DNA of 64,000 nt from Tridacna crocea (lineage: Eukaryota > Mollusca > Bivalvia > Cardiida > Cardiidae). The stretch covers positions 26,247,673-26,311,672 of the forward strand of contig OX031070.1 in assembly GCA_943736015.1 (NCBI GenBank). The letters run 5' to 3'. Below, piece by piece: positions 13,201 to 28,200 of the stretch; the stretch's first letter is position 1; each line of letters starts with the position of its first letter. Position numbers and translations under genes: made by a program. The notes below the pieces were generated by a model that worked only from the letters and a program-made list of their open reading frames with translations, was not told the origin of the DNA and did no database searches.

Positions 13201-16200
13201 TACTTCAAATTATGGCCCTAGTTTGAAAATGGCCCTATGTTGTGGGTTCTCGGATTTCACATAGAGATAAAGAAGGAAATCCTTAAAAATCTTCTTGTCC
13301 CAAACCATAAGGGCTAGAGCTCTCATATATGGCATGTAGTATCATCTAGTGGCCCTCTACCAAAATACTTCAAATAATGGCCCTAGTGTGGAAATTGGCC
13401 CTATGTTATGGGTTCTCCGATTCCACATAGAGATAAAGAAGGAAATCTGTAAAAAACTTTATGTCCCAAACCTTAAGGGCTAGAGCTTTCATATTTGGCA
13501 TGCAGCATCATCTAGTGGCCCTCTACTAAAATACTTCAAATTATGGCCCTAGTGTTGAAAATGGCCCTATGTTGTGGGTTCTTGGATTTCACATAGAGAT
13601 AAAGAAGGAAATCTTTAAAAATCTTCTTGTCCCAAACCATAAAGGCTAGAGCTCTCATATATGGCATGTAGTATCATCTAGTGGCCCCCTATTAAAATAC
13701 TTCAAATAATGGCCCTAGTATGGAAATTGGCCCTATGTTGTGGGTTCTCGGATTTCACATAGAGATAAAGAAGGAAATCTTCAAAAATCTTCTTGTCCCA
13801 AACCTTAAGGGCTAGATCTTTCATATTTGGCATGTAGCATCATCTAGTGGCCCTCTACCAAAATACTTCAAATTATGGCCCTAGTGTTGAAAATAGCCCT
13901 ATGTTGTGGGTTCTCGGATTTCACATAGAGATAAAGAAGGAAATCTTTAAAAATCTTCTTGTCCCAAACCATAAAGGCTAGAGCTCTCATATATGGCATG
14001 TAGTATCATCTAGTGGCCCTCTACCAAAAGACTTCAAATAATGGCCCTAGTGTAGAAATTGGCCCTATGCTGTGGGTTCTCGGATTTCACATAGAGATAA
14101 AGAAGGAAATCTTTAAAAATCTTCTTGTCCCAAACCTTAAGGGCTAGAGCTTTCATATTTGGCATGCAGCATCATCTAGTGGCCCTCTACTGAAATACTT
14201 CAAATTATGGCCCTAGTTTGAAAATGGCTCCATGTTGTGGGTTCTCGGATTTCACACAGAGATAAAGAAGGAAATCCTTAAAAATCTTCTTGTCCCAAAC
14301 CATAAGGGCTAGAGCTCTCATATATGGCATGTAGTATCATCTAGTGGCCCTCTACCAAAATACTTCAAATAATGGCCCTAGTGTGGAAATTGGCCCTATG
14401 TTATGGGTTCTCCGATTTCACATAGAGATAAAGAAGGAAATCTGTAAAAAACTTCTTATCCCAAACCTTAAGGGCTAGAGCTTTCATATTTGGCATGTAG
14501 CATCATCTAGTGACCCTCTACCAAAATACTTCAAATTATGGCCCTAGTCTTGAAAATGGCCTTATTTTGTGGGTCCTCAGATTTCACATAATGATAAAGA
14601 AGGAAATCTGTAAAAATCTTCTTGTCCCAAACCTTAAGGGCTAGAGCTTTCATATTTGGCATGTAGCATCATCTAGTGACCCTCTACCAAAATACGTCAA
14701 ATAATGGCCCTAGTGTGGAAAATGGTCCTATGTTGTGGGTTCTCGGATTTCACATAGAGATAAAGAAGGAAATCTTTAAATATCTTCTTGTCCCAAACCA
14801 TAAGGGCTAGAGCTCTCATATATGGCATGTGGTATCATTTAGTGGCCCTCTACCAAAATAGTTCAAATAATGGCCCTAGTGTGGAAATTGGCCCTATGTT
14901 GTCTGTAGTTGTTGGTGTATTTAACAACATTATAATACTAACTTGTATAGAAAGTCTTGAATCGGCAAACATTCTCTACTAAGTTTGCTCAAATCAGGCA
15001 ACTTTTTGCCACACACCAAAAGTCCTAGGGCTTTGTTATTATTCCTTCAAAACTCTGTTCTGGAGGTATATAGGAGTCAGCTTGTTGGTCCGTCCATCCA
15101 TCCATCCATCAGTCTTTCTGTAGCATTTTCTTGTCAGAGCTTGTTCTCAACAACTACAGGACAGATTTCATTCAAATTTTAGAGAGACTCGGTGCCAAGC
15201 AAGAATGTGCATATTATATTTTGGTGACGGTTCATTGAATTTTTACAAAGTCATTTTCCTTTGATGAAATTTCTTGTTCTCCCTATTTTTCAACAACTAT
15301 TGGACAAATATCATTCAAACTTCTCTTAAATATTTATATAACCGGGTTTGGTTAAGAAAGATTATCTTCTTATCTAAACCAAGAAGACCTAAAGCTTTGG
15401 CCTTGCACTTCGATATTTGGTATTTATCTTCATTGTAAATCTTTACTGCTTGGTACTCAGGTGAGCGATATAGGACCATCATGGTCCTCTTGTTTTGCAT
15501 GGATTCCTGGGCCTGTATTCACCAACTATTCTTAAGAACGTTCTTTGTCTCATTCTCCAGAATTTTCTATATTTGTAAGTAACACAACTCCGGATTTGCT
15601 AAACCATTTGGTTTGGCTAAACAGTCAAAAGTTGTGTTACTTACAAATGTAGAATACCTTGGAGAATAAGACTAAGAATTTCCTCAAGAATGTTTGGTGA
15701 TTACGGTGTTCTGAATTTTTTTTTCTTTACTAAATGATGAATTTTCAGAAAGGTCCAAATTGAAAGCATTTGCACACAACAAAGTCAGTATTTCACAAAT
15801 TAGAAACTTTTTTCTGTAATAGGTTGAAAAAAAAAGAAAATGTTGGAAAAGGAGAAATTGCTGATAACCAGCATTTTCTCTTTTTCCTACCATGTTTTCA
15901 AAAGGCTCCTTCATCAGGGCTCTGTAAGATCTGCATGGTGTGGTAAAGAGTTCATAAAAATAAGAAATAATACATTTTTAGAAATCTCCCGAGCCGTCCT
16001 ATGCAGAAATGCAACCCATCGATAGACGAGATGATGATGACTCGAAGAAAACAACCCATTTGTCATCCGAGAAGAAAAGGAGATACAATATTAAGGTACA
16101 TTGAACATTTTTTAAACGATGGAGAAGCTTGCCTGTAGTATTTCTGGCCCATTCTCATCAACCATTCTAAATTAAACTCTTAAACTCTGTATCAGACAAC

Positions 16201-19200
16201 ACAATTTTAGATTTTTCCTACTAGAAAGCAACTACACAGAGCTCCAGATAAGAGGGAGAGATGGTACTCTAAATCCATTATTTCTTTTCCAAACCCTATG
16301 TTGTGGGTACTCATTAGAATCGTCTCGACAAGACGATTCTAATGAGTACCCACAACATAGGGTTTAGTTGAGAATAACTAATATTTTCAAGTTTGAAATC
16401 TAAAGATCACTCCCTCTGTCTGGGGCTCTAACTACAGGTGACAAATATGATGCAAATGGTAGGACTTAGTGTTCAAAAGACTAGAAACCCTTGTTGAAAA
16501 AAGAGAAACTGCTGCATATCAACATTTTCTCCATTTCACACAATGGTTTCAGAATCCTACCTGAAGGTTGTTAACATAGTGGCTTGTGCCATAATAGATT
16601 AATTACAAATTTAAAGATGAGGCTCTATGAATAGGCAAACTATTTTTATCCCAGAACTAAACAGATATTTTGAATTGTTGATGAAAGTGATGTCAGGTTC
16701 AGTGTTAGCCCTCTATGCATGAATTGGTTTAAGTATTGAATGGTTGTAGTAAATTTTTTCACTGCACCTATATTATCTTCTTCACAAATTTTATTTGCAA
16801 TATTTCCTAGTCCATATGTCATCAGATTGACTTGAATTATTATACCCCCCCAAAACTCTGTTTTGGGGGGTATATAGGAGTCAGCTTGTTATAATTTAAA
16901 ATTGCGTTCATGAATGGGACAAAGAAACTGGTTGTAATTAAAAGTATATCTTGGGTTATAGATAGGTGTATGAAACATGTCATAAGAATACACAATCTGT
17001 TGCAAATATGACATGCTTTGGAAGAATTGGTTTACTACATCCGCAAAAGGTTTCAACCCATTTCAACATGCACATTTTGTGCAGTATGGCCTGTGTTGAA
17101 ACCAAGACAGTGCAAAAAGTAAATTTTAGGACACAGTAATTATTGTGATGACTTGCTTTGTTTAATGCATCATGAGGTGATTTAAACCTGCTTTTGCTAG
17201 AATGCAGCTAAATTGAAATGACTTAACTTTTTTACTATTGGTTGGAAAGTTTTATTTAACCCTTTACCCAACATTCCCTGGTTTTTACAAGCCTTAGATG
17301 GAAGCCATTTGAAAACATTGTGGGGAAAAGGAGAAAATGCTGGTAACCAGCATTTTCTCCTTTTCCCAAAATATTTTCAACCCTGCTGGAGACAAATTTC
17401 ATTTTTTGAGATATGTTTATTTTGTCATCTGCAAATGATCCCAATTTGGACTAGAATTTTGTCGTTTGGTAAAAGGTTGAGCAAAGGACAAAGTCTAAGA
17501 CTGTCCAAATGCCAAATGTGATTCAAATGACCGGATTTTTCCTGAAGGGTATAAAAATGTTGTGGGAATAGGAGAAAAAAACTGGTTATCAGTATTTTGT
17601 CCTTAACCCTTGTATTTCTTGGACTTAAGGAAAAAAGGATTGGGTGGTTAAAGATATAAAGTCAACAACATTTCTGGATTCTACCAAAAGCAATCTGAAC
17701 CTAAATTGTGCATTTTTCCCAAGACACCTTTGTTCAGACTCGGACAGTATGAAAAAGCAAGAAAGTGAATATGAAAAATCTGGGTCCTTATTCACCAGCC
17801 ATTCTTAGGATCATTCTCATTCTGCAGAATTTTGTCAATGTGAAAGCAACAGAACTTCTGATTGGCTAAACCAAACCATTTGGTTTAGCCAATCAGAAGG
17901 TCTGTTGCTTTCATAGTCAGAAAATCTTGAAGAATAAGACAAAGAATGTTCTCAAGAATTGTTGTTGAATGTGGATCTTGGATTCTTTTCTTTATTAATT
18001 TTTTAAAACATTGGATATAGGCTTTTTTCTCTGTCCATATTTGGTAGTAAAGTAGAAATTGATTTTCAAAAATAGCTGAACAATAAAATAAAATTATCAA
18101 AACAATAATTCTAATCGGTTTTTAATACAGAAAGGTTTCTTTATTTAGTTCTAGTCTTGCCAAAGCACTTGCAGTTAGTTATGGTGGATACCTATGCTTT
18201 GCATTTAATTGCTTCACCGACACATTTCTAGGAATCCCAGTCTTTGTTTTGATAAGGACAATTTCGCTTGCCTTTCACAATTTCCTTTTTCCTGGACAGT
18301 ATAGATTATGATCAGACTTGACAGTACAAGAAAGTGGATCTGCATTATACATTGTATGTTGAGATTTTCAAAAGAAAAACCATATTGAAGTTGCAATGGG
18401 GGTTTATGTTTATCAACCACAAAAGTACTATTCATTAATAATGATGTCAGATTTTTTTTACTGCCTAAGGAATATAGCAAAGGTTTCTTGAATGATGTTC
18501 TTTGAAAACATATTTTTTGCAGAATTTTCAAGTAAGGACAAGGAATTACTTCTCTTGATTAAATTTAAATTTGCCGAATAGGGCACAGGGCTCCAGGTAA
18601 GAGGGAGTGATGGTTTTCTAAATCCATTATTTCTCTTTGAAACCCTATGTTGTGGGTACTCATTAGAATCGGCTCGATGAGAGGGTTCTAATGAGTACCC
18701 ACAACATAGGGTTTCAAAGAGAACAATTAATATTTTCAATTTTGAAATCAAAATCACTCCCTCTATCTGGAGTTCAGAGGGTAGCACAGACAGTCGTGTA
18801 GTGTACAGGACTTGAAAACAGGAGATCTCTGGTTCAAGTTCCTTGTTGGAGTTTTCTTTCTAAGGTATGATGAGACTCATCATGACATGATTCATTCCCC
18901 TCTCACTGCTGATCATAGTTTCACAAACTGTTCTGTGGGAAAGCAGCCGATGGCTGGGGAGAATTGTTGCATTGGCTGTTGGACATGGTGCATCTTTTCA
19001 ACTGAAATAATTTAGAAAATGGTGTTAAACATTTTGAAAAAAATTGCAAAACGAAACAAACAAAATTATTTCTGATTCATAGATATTTTACCCTTTGTCA
19101 TGCCGTGTCATGTTTATATGTTTGGTAGATTAAGGTTTCCTGGAAATTTTATCTACATGAAATGAAAAGATAAAATTTCCTGGAAAGTATGATTTATCGC

Positions 19201-22200
19201 AAAAGTCTTCTAAAAGATCCCTGATAGTTATCTTATATCTTTTACTGTGACATAAAATTTTGCAAGTTGTTCATAACTACCTTAGTAAGACAGGGCCCTA
19301 GTACCCAATATTTTGGCAACATTTAATTTATTGTCCTCAAGTTCTTACAACTTGAACCAGTCTGAAGTTTTTTTTTGATTTCATATATAGTTAATTTTTA
19401 GTGTGCTTTGCAGTTCAAAAAGTTCATGACCAAGATAGAGATCAAGATAGGCAACATCGAATTTTCAGTCGGATCTTGGCCTGTATCCACTAATCATTCT
19501 TTAGAATGTTCTTTTTCTCCGGAATTTTCTGAATTTGAAAATATCAATACATCTGATTGGCTAAACAATTCTGCTAAACATATTTCAACTTCCAAATCAG
19601 AAAACCTCCAAGAAAAGGCTAAGAATGCTATTAAACCTTTACCAAACAATCCCTGGTTTTTACGACCCCGACATAGAAGCCTTTTGAAAACATTTTGGGA
19701 AAAGGAGAAAATGCTGGTAAACAGCATTTTCTCCTTTTCCCACAATGTTTTCTACCTGGTTGGAAACAGATTTCAATTTTTGAGTTCCGTTTTTTTTGTC
19801 GTCTGCAAGCACTTTCAATTTGGAAAAGGCTAAAATTTTGTCGTTTGGTGAAGAATTTTGGAAGGGTGGGTGGATACAGACCCCAGTGTTTGAAAGTAGA
19901 TATATTTTTAAAGATTTTTTTACCAGAAAGGCCTTATACCTTTTGTCTAAGACAGACCAAAAATGTCTATTTCTGAGGCTGTTCATCAACTAGTTATTTA
20001 TAATAACAACTCTTTGTAAGGTAGCTTTTGATAGCAATTTGGGATCAGGGAAAATGTTGATCAAGAGCATTTTCTCCTTTCCCAGAATGTTTTCTGTCCT
20101 TTCAACAACAAATTCTGCTATTTTGCCACATTTACTGCTGGCCTTCAAATGATAGATAGATATTTATTTCATGGCATAACTGTAGTTTCTTGTTATAAAT
20201 TTCACAATAACAAATGGAAAGAGAGAAAAAAAAAAAAACTGTATAATGTCCAACAATGCTCCAGCTATAGGGGGCTTGATGCATCTCTATGACCCATGGT
20301 ACCAAGCAAGCTATCACCTCCTTATGTTTCCATAATAAGGAGCAACTTATTAACCCATTACCACACAATCCCTACTTTTGACGCCCCTGAGAAAGAAGCC
20401 TTTAGAAAACATTGTGGGAAAAGGAGAAAATGCTGGTACCCAGCATTTTCTACTTTTCCCACAACGTTTTCTACCCTTCACAAACCAAATTTCAAATTTT
20501 CAGTCACTTGTATTTTGTCGTCTGCAAATGCTTTCAATTTGGACCAGTCTAAAATAGTGTCGTCTGGTATCGGGTCAGTAGACATACAGATAATTAACCA
20601 ATAGTGAAAAAGAGTTTGCAGACGATTATTTTAGATCTGGAGAAAAATTGCAGAAAGTTCTCAAAAAGGGTAGAAAACAGTGTGAGAAAAGGAGAAATTG
20701 CTTGTTACGAGCAATTTCTCCTTTTCCCACAGTGTTTTCAAAAGACTTTTACTGCAGACACGTAAAAACCAGGGCTTGTTTGGGAAAGCCCCTTTTTCAC
20801 AGAACATGGCCCAAATATAAGACAAAGAATCAAGTTAACAAATCTATAGATACAGATGTATATGTTATAGGAAAGTCTAAAATCTGTAGTCTGGTAAAAA
20901 GATGATAAGTAAACTACTGTCTACGTGGATATATTATATGCTTGTCGAAAATTTGCAAATTCCCGCTAACGGACATTTTGCAAACAGAAATGTGTGCGAA
21001 TCCAAGATGCATGTTATTTGTTGGTACACTTTTAGTAAAATACGCAAACAGAAAAGTAAGCAAATTTTCCAGATTCACAAAATCACTAAAATTTCCACAT
21101 GGTAAATATGTCCACTCATGTGGCCTTTTCTCATTTCTCCGTTCATTCTCGCTTCTCTGTTCATGTACTAAAGCAGAAGGAATAACCGCTCGTGATGTTT
21201 TGTCCCACCCAGGTTCTATTCTACTCTTGTCAGATATTATGCATAACATCCTACCCTACATCAATAGTATTTTTCTATCGTGTAAGACACAAAAATAAAA
21301 CAAAAGAGTGTAATTTTCACAGTTTGAAAGAAAATACTGCATTAGATACATTAAAATGCAAATTTTCGATGTTTTTCAACATTAAATACACTTAAATGGT
21401 TGTATTTACCCTTACGTATAAATGGGCTAGTCCATCTAAACTGGAGTGTAGAATATTCATCAATCATTAGCGACCGGCCTTTAGAATCAATTGAATGAAT
21501 GGAAAAATGAGAAAGTCGCCATACTACCCAGATTGGCGAGGTAGGTTTGAAAACATCCTGGGATCGAATCTTTTGATGCAAGTCGTGGTGCATTTTTTCA
21601 GTTAAAAGTTTGATTCAGATTTTATATTTGATCATTACATGAAAATTTTGATTCCTTGACCAAAAATGTGCATTTTGTGAGCTTATTTTTGCGTAGGAGA
21701 ACGGAGAAAAGAGAACACAGTATATACAGTAATTGGTTAAAAGTTAGCTTTGCTTCAGTAGCTTTCCACATGAAAGTTTCTCAAGTTGCACTGTTATTAA
21801 TTGTAGCTGCCTAAGTATGCATTACATGAGCTAAAGTTCGAAATAAAAGTCTGCACAAGACTTGTTTTGTTTTTATTTTAGACTGCAGGCCAGATGCAAA
21901 AGGTATGTCTATTACTATCTATTTGGCTAACTAGTATTTGTATCTATCTTACAGCATTGATGTAATACAATGACAGAGAAATTTACTCTTTACTGGACAA
22001 ATTTTGGGCCCATATTCACCAAATATTCTTGAGAATATTCTTAGTCTTAATCTCCAAGGTTTTCTGTATTTGTTAGTTACACTACTTCTGATTGGCTAAA
22101 CCATTCGGTTTAGCCAACCATTCGGTTTAGCCAATCAGAAGTTGTGTTACTTACAAATGTAGAAAATTCTGGAGAATAAGACAAAGAACGTTCTTAAGAA

Positions 22201-25200
22201 TGGTTGGTGCACACGGCCTTGGTATCCTCCATGTTGACTCAAAGAATTTGCAGACAACAAAATAACTGTAGCTAAATATATTGTCGGAAAAAGAGAAAAT
22301 GTGTGCTACCAGCATTTTCTCCTTTTCTTACAAGGTTAAAAGAGTGCTCTTTCTGAATGTCATCATACCTTAAATATTTGTGAGAAAGAGTTTAAGGAAT
22401 AATTCTTTTATTAAATCCTAACCATGTACCTTATGATTTCATGTTTGTACCAGCTTGAAGCAGACTTCACAAGGATTGTCCATAATGTTTTCAAAAGCAT
22501 TGTTCCACAGGTAGTGAAAAAAAAAAAATGAAATTTTCAATATAGGGATAAATTGAAAGGCATAATTTTTCTATCTTTAAATTTATGAAGGCCCTTAATC
22601 CTTAATCACACAAATTTTGAGTTAACCCATTACCACACAATCCCTACTTTTGACGACGCTGACAAAGAAGCCTTTAGAAAAAATTGTGAGAAAAGGAGAC
22701 AATGCTGCTAACCAGCATTTTCTCCTTCCCCTGCAATGTTTTCTACTCTGCATAAAAGAAATTTCAAATTTTCAGGAACTCTTATATTTTGTTGTCTGCA
22801 AGTGCTTATGATTGAGACAAGCCTAAAATTTTGTCGTTTGGTAATGAGTTAAAATCAACCTTGAATACTTTGACAATTGAGGAAGTGCTAAAAACTATCA
22901 TTTGTTCCATTTTTCCTAAAATTATTTACTCTTTGAAAGGCAAATTGATGTATCCTGTAAATGATCGGTTTTGGACCTGTCAAAAATTTTGTTGTTTGAT
23001 AGAGTTAAATTTCTTCACGGGACCATGCAATTTAAGCTCATCAGTATTGAAAGCATTTTCAGATATCAATTTCAGATATCAATTTCATTGAGGCTCAACT
23101 GATGCAATTTTCTTTGATAGGGTAGAAAGTAGAAAGTATTGTGGGGAAAAAAGAAGAAAATGCTGGTTACCAGCATTTTCTCTTTCTCCCAAAACGTTTT
23201 TAAATGCTTCTTTCCCAGGGTAGTTAAAAGTTGATATTGTATGGGTAAAGGTTAATACATTGTTCTTGTACTGACTGAAAGTATGTTTCATTTGTTCTGC
23301 CCTGTAAGGGTTCAGGTAGATTGGCACTGCCCTAGAGCTCTGTCTGATCTATCCCTTCACCACAAAATCTTGACTCTTTACCACAGAATTCTGAGTTTTG
23401 ATGCCCTTGAAGAAAAAGCCTTTTGAAAACATTGTGGGAAAAGGAGAAAATGCTGGTAACCAGCATTTTCTCCTTTTTCCATGTTTTCTACTCTTCCCAA
23501 ATCAAATTTCCTTTTTTTTTTTTTTTAGCAATGTTTATTTTGTCATCTGCAAATGCTTTGACCAGCCTGAAATTTTGTCGTTTGGTAAAGAGTTCAGTCT
23601 TCACAATTGTGAGTGAATGAATTTTGGGAAAAATGTTGAAAATGAAGAAACTGTTGGTAATCTTTCAATTTCCTCTTTTCCTGCAAAGTTTTCTACCTTT
23701 CTACACACACAAAAATTGCTACTTTCATCACAATTATGTTCACATCTGCGAATTCTTCCAATTAGGAAAAGTCTAAAATTTTGTTTTATTGAGATTTTAT
23801 ATGACTGGGAAGGTTGGTATTCTGCATAAAGAAAATTGTCAATAAAAGTTTCAGTCTCTGTTGAAAAAGAAATGGGCAGTAATTTCTCAAAAGCTTTTAA
23901 TCTAAATTAAGTCAACACCAGTATGAAAAAAAAAAACAAATAAATTGTTTGATAATTTGCCATTCAACTTCCTCTGGAATATGTATTATGAGAAGAGTCT
24001 TATAACGTGCTGAATTAAGATGGTAGGAACTGGTTAAACAGTAGCATTAACTCTTTACCACATAATCCCTACTATTAACAACCCAGGGACAAAAGCCTTC
24101 TGAAAACTTTGTGGGAAAAGGAGAAAATGCTATAACTAGCATTTTCTCCTTTTCCCACAATGTTTTCTTCCCTTCCCCAAACAAATTCCATGTTTCAGTC
24201 ACATTGATTTTGTTATCTGCAAATGCTTTCAATTTGGTCTGGTCCAAAATTTTGTTATTTGGTAAAGAGTTAACAGTAGTTGGTTGAAAAATTCTAACCT
24301 TTTCCATATTCATTTCTACAACAAGTTAAAATTGTTTCAAATTATGGTATTTTTCTTTGAGAGAAAGAAGAAAGTTAGGATGTGTTGCTCACTGTCATTT
24401 TCTCATTTCAGCACAAATTTTTCAATAGCTTCCAAGAGAACGGCCTTTTATTCCTTTCCCGAACAATCCCTGGTTTTTACGGGTCAGGAATAGAAGCCTT
24501 TTGAAAACATTGTGGAAAAAGGAGAAAATGCTGGTAACCAGCATTTTCTCCTTTTCCCACAATGTTTTCTACCCCATCATATAGAATAATCATCTTTTTA
24601 GCGACTGTTAATTTTTCATCTGCAAAATGCTTTCAATTTGGTCGGGTCCAAAATTTGCCTTTTGGGAAAGGGTTAAGGTGAAGGATTATTTTGCTTGTAA
24701 GGCAAGATGCTAGTTTAGAATCTTCTGACTTGTACAATGAGATCACACTGTGCCTGCTGTAAATAGTTGTAAACATTGTATAGCAGGCTTTTCACCTTGT
24801 TATGCAATGTTTTCACAAGCTGTATTTTGCAAATTTGCCTGTTTTGAAATTTTGATTTACTCTGTCCAAAAACCAGACTTTTCCAAATTGAAGGCATTTG
24901 CAGACAACAAAAGGATATTGTTTTAACGCTTTACTACATGAGAAAAGTTTAGACTGGTCCAAATTGAAAGCATTTGCAGATGACAAAATAAAGGTGACTG
25001 AAATATTGAAATTTGTTCTGGAAAGGGTAGAAAACACTGTGGGAAAAGGAGAAAATGCTGGTTACCAGCATTTTCTTCTTTTCCCACAGTGTTTTCAAAA
25101 GGCTTCTTTCTCAGGGGCGTCAAAAGTAGGGATTGTGTGGTAATGGGTTAAAAGGTGAAAAATATTGTAAGGAAAGGAAAATGCTAGTTACCAGCAATTT

Positions 25201-28200
25201 CTCCTTTTTCCCCCACTATATTTTCAAGAGCATACATCTTCAGGGTTGTTTTATAAAGAGTATAACTTTACATTTGCTGATCTCTTTTTAGAAGGTGCAT
25301 TTTCTTTTCTTATCTTTTCAGTCTGGGTTTGAAGTTCTGCACTCTCTGATACCTTCTCTGAGCTCAAACCCCAATGCTAAAGTTAGCAAGGCAGCCATGT
25401 TGCAGAAAAGTTAGTATTTACCCCTTGTCAAACATTTGTCTATTTTAACCCTTAACTCATTATCAAACGACAAAATCTTAGGTTTTCCAAAAAGAAAACA
25501 TTTGCAGATGACAAAAGTGACTGGAAATTAAAAAGTTGTTTCGTGAAGGGAAGAAAACATTTTGGGAAAATGAGAAAATGCTGGTTACCAGCATTTTCTC
25601 CTTTTCCCATGATGTTTTCTAAAGGCTTCTTTTTCAGGGGCGTCAAAAGTAGGGATTGTGTGGTAATGGGTTAAAGTGCTGAATTAAAGCAAGAGACACT
25701 TTTGAAATAGGAAAAAGCATTTGAAATATTGCTGTACCACGGGTTTTTTTTTTGCAAGAATATGTAACAAAATCGTGGACACTGTAGATCTAAGATCAGA
25801 CTGCTGGTTCTGTGCAGTCTGATCTTGATCTACACTGTACTCAAAAACAAGTTAAGTCGGTTCAAGTGCTTTAAGGATTAATAACCCCAAGGAAGTAAGC
25901 TTTTGCAAAGTTTTTAGGGAAATAAGAAGCATTTTCTCCTTTTGTTAGTATTATTTTCCCTTTAAAAAATGAATGAAAATATTTAACTCTTTACCAAATG
26001 ACAAATTTTGGACTGGACCAAATTCAAAGCATCTGCAGACAACAAATTACGTTCTCGTAATAATTATGATGTTTCTGACTTTGATAGAGTAGAAAATATT
26101 GTTGGAAAAGGAGAAAATGCTGGGTACCGACATTTTCTCCTTTCGTACAATGTTTTCCAAAGGCCGCTTCCTCGGTCGTGATAGCTAGGGTGATAGCTGG
26201 GGATTGTTTAGAAAAGGGTTAAATTTTTTCCAGGTAACATGAAAAATGTGGCTGAAGTATTGAAATTTATTTTTGGAAGGTTTACCAGCATTTTCTCCTT
26301 TTCCTCTGATGTTTTCAGAAAACCTATCCTCAGAATCATTAAATCTCTTGATTTTGTTGTAAAGGAATGTCTGACATACAGAAAGATGCATTTGTACTGC
26401 CATGAGTTACAACCTATGAGTGCAGGGCTTTTTATCAGCCATGCATTTTCTCCTGTTCCCACAGTGATTTTCAAATGGACCTTTACCCATTACCCCATAA
26501 GGAATTTCTATGGTATCTCTAATTAACCCAAAGTAACAGCAAGGATGAAGGCGTTTCTTATGTATATGACACCTTTTGATAGCATAGAAAACATTGTGGC
26601 AAAAGGTGAAATTGCTCGTCACAAGCAATTTCACCTTTTGCCCACAATGTTTTCTAAAGGCTCCTACAAGCAATGCGTGGAAATGAGTATCTATGGAGTA
26701 AAGGGTTAAAACATTGGTGGTAGTTGCTAATTTGATACCTGTTTCGGCAGACTTTTTTCTGGCCATTTGGAAATAAAGTCGAGTCAATACTGGTGTGATA
26801 TAGCCAGGAAACACATGCATTGGTGCACTTACTGTCATGATAAACTGCAATACAAGCAAAACATTGCATTGTTTGATAAAAGTCCATATATAACTGTGAT
26901 TTTCTTTGTTGTGTGAACAGCTGCTGAGTATTGTAGAAAACTGAAGACTGAGAGAGCACAGATGCAGAAGGAAGCAGATATACTCAAACAAGAGATCGGC
27001 TCTCTCAATCAGGCAATAAGGTATGTCGGTAGCGTTTGACTATATACTTGGAATCAGCATTTTTGCCTTGTTCTACAATGTTTTCTACCTTGTCAAAGGC
27101 TGCTGTAATCATTTTAACTACTTTCATTTTGTTTTCTGCAGATGCTTGCAATTGATAGTGGACATAATTTTGTCAGTCTGTAAAGAGTTGATAATTTACC
27201 CAACAATTCCCCATTTTAATGACTTTTTGAAAGAAACCTTTTGGAAACGTGGCGGGAAAGGGAGAAAATGCTGGTAACCAGCATTTTCTCCTTTTCCCAC
27301 AATGTTTTTAATCTATGATGGACAATTCAAATATTTGAGCCACCTTTAATTTGTTGTCTGCAAAGGCTTTCTATTTTGCCCAGTCTGAAATTTTATTGTC
27401 TGGTAAAGAGTTGATAGAGTTCGTTTACTGTTACTGGGACCTTTGGCAGTGAACAAAATGCAAAAATTTACTACTGTAAATGTGGATATTATTGCAGGTC
27501 TTGAATTTCAAGAATACCACAATACTGACTTTGGGCGGAATCACATTTCTGTGAATTTTTTTTATCATGGTCATTGAATTTAACAAATTCCCATTTTCAC
27601 TTTGATCAAATGTATTTAAATATCTAAATAAGCAGTGTGAACCACCACTGGACTGGTGTTCTGGTTGATTTTGATAAAAAAAAAAAAACACTCGTTGAAG
27701 TCGGCATGGGTCCCTGTCAATTTTTTCCACATGACCCGATGTTTAGATGAAATACACCTTTGTCTAGCTTAGATTTGCACCGAAGGATACCTTTGGATTT
27801 TTATAAATATGCGAAAACTGCAAAGATTTTCACAATGCAAACATTTCCGGTTTTACAGTCAAAATAACCTTGATAATCTGTTTAAAAGTCATATAATGGA
27901 CAAGTCTTCACCATACAAGAAGATTTTAGCCTTGTCCACATTGAAAGTATTTGCTGATGAAAAATTCAGTTGGACTAAAATGGTAGGAGTTGTCTTTGGA
28001 AAGTTTGCAAACATAGTTAGAAAAAAAATGTTGGTTATCAGAGCTTTTAGTGCTCAAGTTGAGCCTTCGTGATTGTTCTGTGTCCAGCATCTGTCGTCTG
28101 TAGTGTTTCATCAACTTTTACCTTATGTATGTTCTGTAGGCTGTATTTGCTGTCTGATTCTCATGAAAATTGGTCAGAATGTTTGCTTTGTGGTATCTTA

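Noticed and set aside
18458-18787. 109-codon open frame, - strand
   Set aside because: Spans a CAGAG palindrome; no splice or domain support.
26407-26991. 194-codon open frame, - strand
   Set aside because: It runs across a TTAA-2 MITE and antisense to the Mondo zipper exon, and has no motif.
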